Of a DNA stretch of 64,000 bases, positions 36,181 to 45,307 are shown piece by piece. The DNA lies in contig JAUYAK010000063.1 in assembly GCA_030693515.1 (NCBI GenBank), forward strand, positions 1 to 64,000. The letters run 5' to 3'. Within the stretch, counting starts at the first letter, position 1, and every line of letters starts with the position of its first letter. This DNA comes from Opitutaceae bacterium. GTDB lineage: Bacteria > Verrucomicrobiota > Verrucomicrobiia > Opitutales > Opitutaceae. The translations under genes and the position numbers were made by a program. The notes beneath the pieces were generated by a model. That model was not told the origin of the DNA and ran no database searches. It saw only the letters and a program-made list of their open reading frames with translations.

Positions 36181-36316
36181 AGATGCAGAACACCGTCTAC
36201 GCCCCCCCTGCGACGGCGTCGTCGCCGAACTGCACGTCGCCCTCGCCGACACGGTCGAGGCGAAGGATCTGCTGATTAAGATTCGAACCACCGCGTGAGA
36301 TCCTTCGCACCTCCGG

Positions 36317-37234
36317 CTATTTTGCGGCCTCCACAAGCAGAACTACATTTGCGGCCGTAAGGTGCAGAGCGTAGGCGGCCAAATGACGCGGGACGACACG
36401 AATGTCTCCCCCTTGACCATGACCGCCCAACTTATTTCTAACTGTTGGGACACCATTCTCCAAAGTGGAGCGAAGTGCAGCAAAATGACTCTCTGAAAAC
36501 GCAGGAATAAGGCCGTTCGCAAAGACAATCTCCAAGAGACGCTTTGCAGGCGCATTCGCATCAAAAGCCCAATTTTTTTCGCTGCAGATCACCTTGAGCG
36601 TGCTCTCAAGAGTCTTACCGCAATCGACGAGACACTCGTCAAAACTTCCGTCTCGATAGTGCGCAAATGCCGAGCGGAACTCTTCATTCGGGCCTTCATA
36701 TTGCTTCGAGGCCAACAACCCTAATGCGGGTTTCACGACTTCGGCATGCACAAGCTGCGAATCAACTCGTATTATTTGGCCACCCTCGAACTGATAGCCG
36801 CAACCATGTTCGCGGAAACGCGCGTTCAGCTCATCAATCGCGTCAGCCGCATCAAATGCTCCACCGTGGTAAAGCTCTCCACGGTTATCAACTAGCGGTC
36901 CGGCAACAAAACGAAAGGTCAACTCAACTACATCCAAGACTTGATCCGTAGAAGTCGTCGTCAGAAAGAAATTGACCACTTCCAAGTAAGCGGAGCGCTC
37001 ACGCTCAATCAGGTGGAATTTGCCGTATTCTCGACAGAGCGCCTTTCTGAGGATCTCGAAACAATGTTGGGTAAACGGAAAATCTCTTCCGTGCGCGTCG
37101 ATTGAAAACGCATCGTCGATTATGTGCGTAATCTGAACCCGAAGCGGCTGAGGTATCACGTCGTATTGAAATACGTCCGGAGCCTCTCCTTTTTCTCTCT
37201 GCCTCCGCTTTGAAAATAAATCGTAGATAGCCAT
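36317..37234 (-). CDS. AbiJ-like (STM4504/CBY_0614-type) putative abortive-infection protein
   Basis: This 305-residue protein starts M-A-I-Y-D-L-F-S-K-R, followed by P-D-V-F-Q-Y-D-V-I-P-Q-P-L-R-V-Q-I, the start pattern of the STM4504/CBY_0614 family with an AbiJ-type N-terminal domain. The C-terminal half resembles Abi_C/HEPN domains and has R266-N-K-L-G-G-H272, an R-x5-H ribonuclease-type motif. A phage-defence role through RNA cleavage is therefore inferred. ATG 37234 fits the family start; an upstream ATG would add 12 unlike residues. Base composition is visibly lower in GC than its neighbours, which suggests transfer. It ends facing the broken biotin-domain copy. Confidence 0.75.
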   Translation of the reverse strand: MAIYDLFSKRRQREKGEAPDVFQYDVIPQPLRVQITHIIDDAFSIDAHGRDFPFTQHCFEILRKALCREYGKFHLIERERSAYLEVVNFFLTTTSTDQVLDVVELTFRFVAGPLVDNRGELYHGGAFDAADAIDELNARFREHGCGYQFEGGQIIRVDSQLVHAEVVKPALGLLASKQYEGPNEEFRSAFAHYRDGSFDECLVDCGKTLESTLKVICSEKNWAFDANAPAKRLLEIVFANGLIPAFSESHFAALRSTLENGVPTVRNKLGGHGQGGDIRVVPRHLAAYALHLTAANVVLLVEAAK

Positions 37235-37394
37235 CAATCGGAAATGACGCCTCTCCCATCCCGAGGCCACTTCTTAAAGCACGAACGCAGTCCGGAAACG
37301 ACACCGCGCTTCGAATCGGTCGTCCGATCGCCGTAAGTCGGACTTGGAACAGCCTTCCACTCCGCCGGTCGCACCCCAGCCTCTCCACCTCCTC

Positions 37395-38150
37395 ATGATG
37401 AAAACACCCCGCCTCCTCATTCTCGCCGCACTGGCGCTCGCCGTCGCGTGCCCCGCCCTGCTCTCCGCCGCTGACGCGGCCAAAACAATTGCCGGCTATT
37501 GGGCGGGCACGCTCTCCACCCCGCGCGGTGACCTCGCGATGAGCGTCGAGTGGGTCGCGGCCGGCGAGGGCAAGTGGAAGGGCACGGTCGATTGCCCGAA
37601 GCAGGGCGTGCGCGGCTTCGCGTTCGAGACGACCAAGCTTTCCGGCGTCGCCGTCGATTTTGTGCTGAGCGGCCTCCCCGGCGACCCCGCCTTCAACGGC
37701 CAGCTCTCCGCCGACGGCAAGTCGATTGCCGGTGAAGCCGTCGCGAACGGCGGCGGCACGCCGTTTCGCCTTGAGCGCACCGACAAACCCGCCCCACAGA
37801 TCGATCCGCATGCGGTGCCGGCGAAGGGCGAACCGGGCAAGGGTGTCGCGGGCAAATGGCGCGGCGGCATCAAGCCCGTGCCCGGCATCGAACTCCGCCT
37901 CGACCTCGAGGCCACGGCCCATGCCGACGGCAAGCTCAGCGGCGACGTGATCAGCGTCGACCAAGGCTCACCGCGCATCGCGGTCGAGAGCCTCACCGAG
38001 AAAGACGGCGCAGTGCAGTTCGAAGTGCCGCAGGTCCGAGGCGGCTTCACCGGCCAGCTCAACGCCGACGGCTCCGAACTCGCCGGCGAATGGACCCAAG
38101 GCGGCCGCACCACCCCGCTCACCTTCAAGCGCCTCGCGGTGAAGGGCTGA
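37395..38150 (+). CDS. Exported protein with two similar beta domains
   Basis: This protein of about 251 residues has a signal peptide (MMKTPRLLILAALALAVACPALLSAA). The mature part holds two similar units, one starting I-A-G-Y-W-A-G-T-L and one starting V-A-G-K-W-R-G-G-I, each ending in a G-x-x-x-x-x-G-G-x-T-P-x-x-x-x-R/K pattern. These look like paired lipocalin-like or beta-barrel repeats. No function is known. ATG 37395 and 37398 are both possible starts. Confidence 0.75.
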   Translation: MMKTPRLLILAALALAVACPALLSAADAAKTIAGYWAGTLSTPRGDLAMSVEWVAAGEGKWKGTVDCPKQGVRGFAFETTKLSGVAVDFVLSGLPGDPAFNGQLSADGKSIAGEAVANGGGTPFRLERTDKPAPQIDPHAVPAKGEPGKGVAGKWRGGIKPVPGIELRLDLEATAHADGKLSGDVISVDQGSPRIAVESLTEKDGAVQFEVPQVRGGFTGQLNADGSELAGEWTQGGRTTPLTFKRLAVKG

Positions 38151-38220
38151 ACGCGGCCGGAGTGGCGCGCGCCCGAACCGCGGCTTGCACTCCCACCGCT
38201 TGCGACCGGATGGTAGGCGC

Positions 38221-38751
38221 GTGACATCCGGTGAAAAACTCTGCCTCGCCTGCGGGCTGTGCTGCGACGGCACGCTGTTCGACAACGTCCGGCTCGGACC
38301 GGGCGACGATGCGCAGCACCTCAAGGCCCTCGGTCTGCCAGTCGCCGTCACGCGCACGGCGACGCCGGTCGTCCACTTTCGCCAGCCCTGCGCGGCCCTG
38401 TGCGAGGATCGCACGTGCCGGCTCTACACGGAGCGGCCGGCGCAATGCCGCAGCTTCGAGTGCGGGGTCTTCAAAGCCACCCAAGCCGGCCGGATCGCGT
38501 TCGCCGCCGCGCTGCGCTTGGTCAAGCAGGCCCGGCGGCGGGCGGACAAAGTGCGCCGGCTCCTGCGCGCGCTGGGCGAGACCGACGAACACCGACCGCT
38601 GGGCGAGCGCTTCCGCCGCACCCAGCGCCGCCTCGAATCAGGCGCCGCCGATGCCGCAGCCGGCGAAACATTCGCGGATTTGACCCAGGCGGTGCACCAC
38701 CTCAATCACCTGGCCCACGAAAAATTCTACACCAAGGCCGACGCACCCTGA
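38221..38751 (+). CDS. YkgJ-family cysteine-cluster protein
   Basis: This 176-residue protein has the cysteine pattern C-L-A-C-G-L-C-C at residues 8-15 followed by C-A-A-L-C, C-R-L-Y, Q-C-R-S-F-E-C. This is the YkgJ-type metal- or Fe-S-binding cluster family (former UPF0153), function unresolved. The GTG at 38221 is taken as start because it sits just before the first cysteines; a TTG at 38185 is an alternative. A helical C-terminal tail follows. Confidence 0.85.
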   Translation: MTSGEKLCLACGLCCDGTLFDNVRLGPGDDAQHLKALGLPVAVTRTATPVVHFRQPCAALCEDRTCRLYTERPAQCRSFECGVFKATQAGRIAFAAALRLVKQARRRADKVRRLLRALGETDEHRPLGERFRRTQRRLESGAADAAAGETFADLTQAVHHLNHLAHEKFYTKADAP

Positions 38752-38786
38752 GAACGGGTGCGCCACGCTAGTGCGAACAGGTCTTC

Positions 38787-39824
38787 CTACCGCACTTCCT
38801 TCATCTTCACCTCGCGCCCCAGCTCCACCGACATGTCGGCGGCGATCACGGCGCGGTGGGATTTCATGCTCTCGGTGAGGTTGGTGAGCGGCATGTCCTC
38901 GCCGCGCTCAAGCGCCGCGAAGAAGGCCTCGAACTGGCTCTGATACGGGTGGTCCGACACGTCGCCGGAATCGAGCATCTTCATCGAGAGGCTGCTCCAC
39001 GCGTGCTTGTTGAGGCCGTTGAGGCGGGCGGAGTGGAACTTGTTGTCGAGGAGCGAGCCTTCGCTGCCGACGAGGTGCGTGTGGAAATAGTAGGGCTGCA
39101 GGCAGTCGATGACCGAGGCGACCTTGCCGATGCGGCCGCCCGAGAATTTCAAAATCGTGACGGTCGTCGTCGCATACTCGTATTGCGCGAAGGTCTTGTT
39201 CTCGGAGCGCGTGGCGTAGCTCGTGACGGCCTCGACCTCGCCGCCCATGCAGAGGAGCAGCGCGTCCATCGCGTGGCAGCCAGCGGAGAGGAGGGAGCTG
39301 CCGCCGTTGGCCTTGCCGGTGTTCCAGCGGAACTGGCCATACCACGGGCCGATGCCGTGGTAGTAGTCCACCTCGCCGTAGTGGATCGCGCCGAGGAGGC
39401 CGGCGTCGATGACGGACTTGGTCGCTTGAAACTGGCTGGAGAAGCGGCACTCGAAGCACACGCAGGTCTTCACGCCGGCCTTCTTCACCGCGGCGGCGGC
39501 GGCCTTGGCGTCGGCCAGCGAGAGCGTGATGGGTTTTTCGAGGATGATGTGCTTGCCCGCCTTGGCCGCGGCGATGATGTGCGCGGCGTGCTGGCTCGGG
39601 TAGCTGCACACGGAGACGGCGTGGATGTCCTTCCGCTTCAGCATCGCCGCGAGATCGGTGTAGGCCTCGATCGTGCCGCCGTGGCGCGCGCTCAGCGCGG
39701 CGTTGTCCTGCGGACGCGAGGAATAGACGGCGACGACCTGCGCGTGCGGCGTGGCGTTGATGGCCTGGATGTGGGCGGTGGCGACCCAACCATAACCGAT
39801 GATAGCGACGTTGTATTTCTTCAT
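38787..39824 (-). CDS. Gfo/Idh/MocA-family oxidoreductase
   Basis: This 345-residue protein has an N-terminal Rossmann NAD(P) domain with I-G-Y-G-W-V-A-T-A-H and the family motif E-K-P-I-T-L (K is the conserved catalytic lysine). A C-terminal alpha/beta substrate domain follows (A-G-C-H-A-M-D). No signal peptide is seen, so it should be cytoplasmic. Such enzymes act on sugars or cyclitols; the substrate is not evident. ATG 39824 is chosen for the alignment to the family. It diverges from the PSD1 gene. Confidence 0.9.
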   Translation of the reverse strand: MKKYNVAIIGYGWVATAHIQAINATPHAQVVAVYSSRPQDNAALSARHGGTIEAYTDLAAMLKRKDIHAVSVCSYPSQHAAHIIAAAKAGKHIILEKPITLSLADAKAAAAAVKKAGVKTCVCFECRFSSQFQATKSVIDAGLLGAIHYGEVDYYHGIGPWYGQFRWNTGKANGGSSLLSAGCHAMDALLLCMGGEVEAVTSYATRSENKTFAQYEYATTTVTILKFSGGRIGKVASVIDCLQPYYFHTHLVGSEGSLLDNKFHSARLNGLNKHAWSSLSMKMLDSGDVSDHPYQSQFEAFFAALERGEDMPLTNLTESMKSHRAVIAADMSVELGREVKMKEVR

Positions 39825-39969
39825 AAGGGGGAAAAGCGTGGGGTGAGGCGTCACGTTCGCCGCAAACCGCGCGTCAGGTCGAGCCATGAATGCGCCTCCC
39901 TCAAACGAGCGAGCCCGGATCGTGAAAAAAGCCTTTTGCTACCCGGGCCGAAGCGATTTCCTATTCGTG

Positions 39970-42408
39970 ATGCTTTCGCGGACGCTCCCCGTCTTTCTCG
40001 CCCTTGCCAGCGCGCTGCCCGCCGCCTCCGCGGCGGTGGACTACCTGCGCGACGTGAAGCCCCTGCTCGCGCAGCACTGCTACCGCTGCCACGGGGCCTC
40101 GCAGCAAAAGGGCGGCCTGCGCGCCGACACGGTGGCCTTCCTCCGCGAAGGCGGCGATGCCGGCACCTCCTTCAAGGCCGGCGATTCCGCCGCTAGCGTC
40201 ATGGTGCAGGCCATCCTCGGCACGCACGACGACATCTCGCGGATGCCCTACAAAAAGCCGCCGCTCGCCGACGCCGACATCGCGAAAATCCGCACCTGGA
40301 TTGACGCCGGCGCGCCCGCGCCTGACCACGAGGAGCCGGACAAGGAAACGCACTGGGCGTTTGTCGCCCCGGAGCGCCCCACTCCGCCGACCCTCGCTGG
40401 CGCCCGAGCGAAAGTCGAAAACCCGATCGACGCCTTCATCCTCGCCCGCCTCGAAAAAGAAAAAATCACGCCCGCACCCGAAGCCGACCGCGTCACGCTC
40501 CTCCGCCGCGTGAGCCTTGATCTCACCGGGCTGCCGCCCACGCCCGCGGAGGTCGCCGCCTTCACCGCCGATCGTTCGCCCGAGGCCTACGCCCGCGTCG
40601 TCGATCGCCTGCTCGCCTCGCCGCACTATGGCGAACGCTGGGCACGCCCGTGGCTCGATGTCGCGCGCTACGCCGACTCCAACGGCTACTCCATCGATGC
40701 GCCCCGCCAGATCTGGAAATACCGCGATTGGGTCGTCGCCGCGCTTAACCGCGACCAACCCTACGACCAGTTCGTCATCGATCAGCTCGCCGGCGACCTG
40801 CTGCCCGGCGCGACCGTCGAGCAAAAAGTCGCCACCGGCTTCAACCGCAACACCCAGATCAACCAGGAGGGCGGCATCGATCCCGAGCAGTTCCGCATCG
40901 AGTCCGTGCTCGATCGCGTGGGCACGTTTGGCACCGCCTTCCTCGGCCTCACCGTCGCGTGCGCGCAGTGCCACGACCACAAGTTTGACCCGATCAAACA
41001 GCGCGAATTCTACCAGCTCTACGCCTTCTTCAACAACACGGTCGAGGACGGCCACGGCAAGACCACGCCCGGCGGCACGCTGGCGTTTCCAAATGAGGTC
41101 GAGTCCCCCGAGGGCCTCCAGCGCGAGCTCGACGAGGCGCGCGCCGATCTCGAGCGCTACCTCAACACCCACGGCGCCGCCGCCCTCGCCTGGGCCGCGA
41201 CGCTCGACACGCCCGCGCGGGTGAAGCTCGGCGCCACCGCACGCGAGGCGCTGGGCATGACGTGGGAGCAGATGACGCTCACGCACAAGCGCGCGCTCTT
41301 CACCGCGTTCCCTGGCGCCGGCGCGGAGTTTCGCACCGCCAATCTCAAGGTCACCCGCCTCGAGCGCCGCGAGCCCAAGCCGATCACCACGCTCGTGATG
41401 TCCGAACTGCCCGCGCCGCGGGAGAGCTTCCTCTTCATCAAGGGCGACTTCACGCGCCGGGGCGAAACCGTCACGCCCGGCACGCCCGCGATCCTGCCGC
41501 CGCTGCCCGCCGTGGAAAAACCCACGCGTCTCGACCTCGCGCGCTGGCTCTTCGCCCCCGGCCACCCGCTCACCGCGCGCGTGATGGTGAACCGCGTGTG
41601 GCAGCAATATTTTGGCCGCGGGCTCGTGGAGACGGAAAACGACTTTGGCACGCAGGGCCTCGCGCCCAGTCACCCCGAGTTGCTCGACTGGCTCGCGACG
41701 GAATTCGTCGCGCAGCAGTGGAGCATGAAGGCGCTCCACCGCCTCATCGTCACCTCCGCCACCTATCGCCAGTCGTCCACCGCCCGCGCCGATCTCGAGG
41801 TCGTCGATCCCGTCAACTACCTCCTCGCCCGCCAGTCGCGCCTGCGGCTCGACGCCGAGATCGTGCGCGATGTCGCCCTCACCGCCAGCGGCCTGCTCGT
41901 GCCCAAGCTCGGCGGCCCGCCGGTCTTCCCCCCGCAGCCCGAGGGCGTGATGAACCTCGGCCAGGTGAAGCGCGACTGGACCGCGAGCACCGGCGAAAGC
42001 CGCCACCGCCGCGGGCTCTACACGCATTTCTGGCGCGCGACGCCGCACCCCGCGCTCGCGGTCTTCGACGCCGCCGACGGCTTCAGCGCCTGCACCCGCC
42101 GCCTCCGCTCCAACACCCCGCTCCAAGCCCTCACGCTCCTCAACGACAAACAGTTCTTCGAATTCGCCGGCGCCCTCGCCGCCCGCATCGAGCGCGAAGG
42201 CGGCGCCGACGATGCCAGCCGGATCAATTTCGCGTTCCGCCTCTGCGTGTCGCGCCCACCCACGACCGACGAAGCGCAGCGCCTCACCGCCCTGCTCCGC
42301 CAGATGCGGACGCCCGCCGGCAGCGAGTCCGCCGCCACGCCGCGCGAAGCGTGGACGACCGTCGCCCGCGTGCTGCTCAACCTCGACGAAACTATCACCC
42401 GCGAATGA
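39970..42408 (+). CDS. PSD1 protein (DUF1549/DUF1553) with N-terminal cytochrome domain
   Basis: This exported 812-residue protein has a signal peptide, a planctomycete-type cytochrome c domain with C-Y-R-C-H near residue 36, then a DUF1549 domain (S-L-D-L-T-G-L-P-P-T, W-A-R-P-W-L-D-V-A-R-Y-A-D-S-N) and a DUF1553 domain (L-T-A-R-V-M-V-N-R-V-W, D-W-L-A-T-E-F). The family is always paired with a DUF1501 protein, as here. A periplasmic oxidative role is assumed in the literature but not settled. ATG 39970 is chosen; a GTG lies 3 bases upstream in the same frame. Confidence 0.93.
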   Translation: MLSRTLPVFLALASALPAASAAVDYLRDVKPLLAQHCYRCHGASQQKGGLRADTVAFLREGGDAGTSFKAGDSAASVMVQAILGTHDDISRMPYKKPPLADADIAKIRTWIDAGAPAPDHEEPDKETHWAFVAPERPTPPTLAGARAKVENPIDAFILARLEKEKITPAPEADRVTLLRRVSLDLTGLPPTPAEVAAFTADRSPEAYARVVDRLLASPHYGERWARPWLDVARYADSNGYSIDAPRQIWKYRDWVVAALNRDQPYDQFVIDQLAGDLLPGATVEQKVATGFNRNTQINQEGGIDPEQFRIESVLDRVGTFGTAFLGLTVACAQCHDHKFDPIKQREFYQLYAFFNNTVEDGHGKTTPGGTLAFPNEVESPEGLQRELDEARADLERYLNTHGAAALAWAATLDTPARVKLGATAREALGMTWEQMTLTHKRALFTAFPGAGAEFRTANLKVTRLERREPKPITTLVMSELPAPRESFLFIKGDFTRRGETVTPGTPAILPPLPAVEKPTRLDLARWLFAPGHPLTARVMVNRVWQQYFGRGLVETENDFGTQGLAPSHPELLDWLATEFVAQQWSMKALHRLIVTSATYRQSSTARADLEVVDPVNYLLARQSRLRLDAEIVRDVALTASGLLVPKLGGPPVFPPQPEGVMNLGQVKRDWTASTGESRHRRGLYTHFWRATPHPALAVFDAADGFSACTRRLRSNTPLQALTLLNDKQFFEFAGALAARIEREGGADDASRINFAFRLCVSRPPTTDEAQRLTALLRQMRTPAGSESAATPREAWTTVARVLLNLDETITRE

Positions 42409-42419
42409 ACCCGCTATTT

Positions 42420-42550
42420 GCAGGAGCCTGCTGGCAGGCGATGGACTTCGGTAGCGGCGGGCGTGCCTGCCCGCCGGTTCAGGGTTTTCGTCACACCTCG
42501 GCAGGCAGAGACGCCCGCCGCTACGAAATCGCCTGCCCGCAGGCTCCCAC
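42420..42550. repeat. Nested pair of inverted REP-like repeats
   Basis: The outer pair is 42420-42442 (GCAG foot, hairpin GCCTGC-TG-GCAGGC) and 42528-42550 (minus strand, GTGGGAG foot, hairpin GCCTGC-GG-GCAGGC). The inner pair is 42451-42476 (GTAG foot, hairpin CGGCGGGC-GTGCCT-GCCCGCCG) and 42501-42524 (minus strand, GTAGCGGCGGGCGTC start). One inverted pair sits inside the other. It fills the gap between the PSD1 and DUF1501 genes. Confidence 0.85.
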
Positions 42551-42568
42551 CTCAAACTCTTTCGACGC

Positions 42569-44035
<1,467 letters not shown>

Positions 44036-44136
44036 TTCCCGCGCGCAATTCGCGTCATCCTTCGAGGGGCTTCTGAAATTTCACAGTCGGTAGCGTTGAC
44101 ACGCACACCGCCCGTCGGGCACTGCTGCATCTTCCC

Positions 44137-45165
44137 ATGCCGAATCCCAAACTCCCGAAATCTCCCCGTATTCTCACCACCACGGTCGGCTCGTATCCCG
44201 TGCCGGACTGGCTCGCGGCGCTGCCGAGCGAGCAGGCCGTGATCGATGCGACGCGCGTCGTATTCGATATCCAACGTCAGGCCGGGATCGATTTGCCGAC
44301 GGACGGCGAGCTCTACCGCTTCGACGTCAATCACCCGGACACCAACGGCATGATCGAATACTTCATCCGCCCGATGGCCGGCATCTCGTCGGTCGTGGGC
44401 CGCTCGATCACGGATGAGTTTTCGCGGCACCATCCGATGGGTTTCCGGCGCAAGCCGGCAGGCGTCGTCACCGGCGCGCTCGGCGAAGGCTCGCTCAACC
44501 TCCTCGCCGACTGCCAGCGCGCGGCGTCCGTCTCGGGCGGAGCCTTCAAGTTCACCGTCACGAGCCCCTACATGCTCGCGCGCACGCTGCTCGATCACCA
44601 CTACCGCGATTTCGACGCGCTCACGATGGCGCTCGGCGAGATGCTCGCCGCGCAGATGCCCGGCCTGCCGACGCAGTGCGTGCAAGTGGACGAGGCCAAC
44701 ATCCCCGGCAATCCCGCCGACGGCCCCCTCGCCGCCGCCTCGATGAACCTCGTGCTCGACGCCATCGACAAGGGCACGGAGCGCGCCGTGCATTTCTGCT
44801 TCGGCAACTACGGCGGCCAGACCATCCAAAAGGGCAACTGGGCGAAGCTCCTCTCGTTCCTCAACGCGCTGCACACCGATCACCTCGTGCTCGAACTCGC
44901 GCACCGCCCCAAGGCCGACCTCGATGCGCTGAAGCACATCGACAAGAAAATCACCCTCGGCGTCGGCGTAATCGACATCAAGGTGAACCACATCGAGACC
45001 GCCGACGAAGTCGCCGCACGCATCGAAGCCGTGGAAAAGAAGGTCGGCGCCGGTCGCGTGCGCTGGGTCCACCCCGATTGCGGTTTCTGGATGCTCAAGC
45101 GCTCGATCGCCGACCGTAAGATGGAGGCGCTCGTCCGCGGCCGGGACAAATACCTCGGCCGGTAA
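44137..45165 (+). CDS. MetE C-terminal-domain-like (cobalamin-independent methionine synthase family) protein
   Basis: This 342-residue protein corresponds to the catalytic C-terminal half of MetE, which is about 750 residues long. It keeps zinc-ligand motifs H-F-C-F-G-N-Y and H-P-D-C-G-F-W, so it may be a methyltransferase working on a cobalamin-independent thiol substrate. The actual methyl donor and acceptor cannot be told. It starts at ATG 44137 and is followed by a GTAG-foot terminator-like hairpin. The next genes look catabolic, and whether it belongs with them is open. Confidence 0.85.
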   Translation: MPNPKLPKSPRILTTTVGSYPVPDWLAALPSEQAVIDATRVVFDIQRQAGIDLPTDGELYRFDVNHPDTNGMIEYFIRPMAGISSVVGRSITDEFSRHHPMGFRRKPAGVVTGALGEGSLNLLADCQRAASVSGGAFKFTVTSPYMLARTLLDHHYRDFDALTMALGEMLAAQMPGLPTQCVQVDEANIPGNPADGPLAAASMNLVLDAIDKGTERAVHFCFGNYGGQTIQKGNWAKLLSFLNALHTDHLVLELAHRPKADLDALKHIDKKITLGVGVIDIKVNHIETADEVAARIEAVEKKVGAGRVRWVHPDCGFWMLKRSIADRKMEALVRGRDKYLGR

Positions 45166-45175
45166 TCTGCCGCAG

Positions 45176-45207
45176 GTAGGGCGCGGACTCCGTTCCGCGC
45201 CTTTTTC
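45176..45207. terminator. REP-like unit doubling as a terminator
   Basis: GTAGG followed by the hairpin GCGCGGA-CTCCGT-TCCGCGC (45181-45200) and ctttttc. The stem plus T-run makes a good Rho-independent terminator, ten bases after the MetE-like gene. The foot matches the other repeats in the window. Confidence 0.7.
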
Positions 45208-45307
45208 GTATCCGACCTGGCCGAGAACAGAGTCGCCGCCGAGCCCCCTGATTTTTTCAGAAACGTTCACTTTGACTCCGTCGTGAAGCTGCGGAGCGTC
45301 GGGACCA

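Larger units (their letters stand above)
36027..36298 (+). pseudogene. Broken copy of the pyc biotin-carrier 3' end
   Basis: From 36042 the sequence matches pyc 35116-35305 closely (V-S-V-G-T-K-V, K-G-D-K-L-L-M, then M-Q-N-T-V-Y-A-P). The biotin site is destroyed. Two small hairpin elements (36106-36136 and 36149-36180) split the M-E-A-M-K region, and a 2-base gain further on shifts the frame. The end again matches pyc (A-D-T-V-E-A-K-D-L-L-I-K-I). It is a decayed partial duplication, not a gene. Confidence 0.85.
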
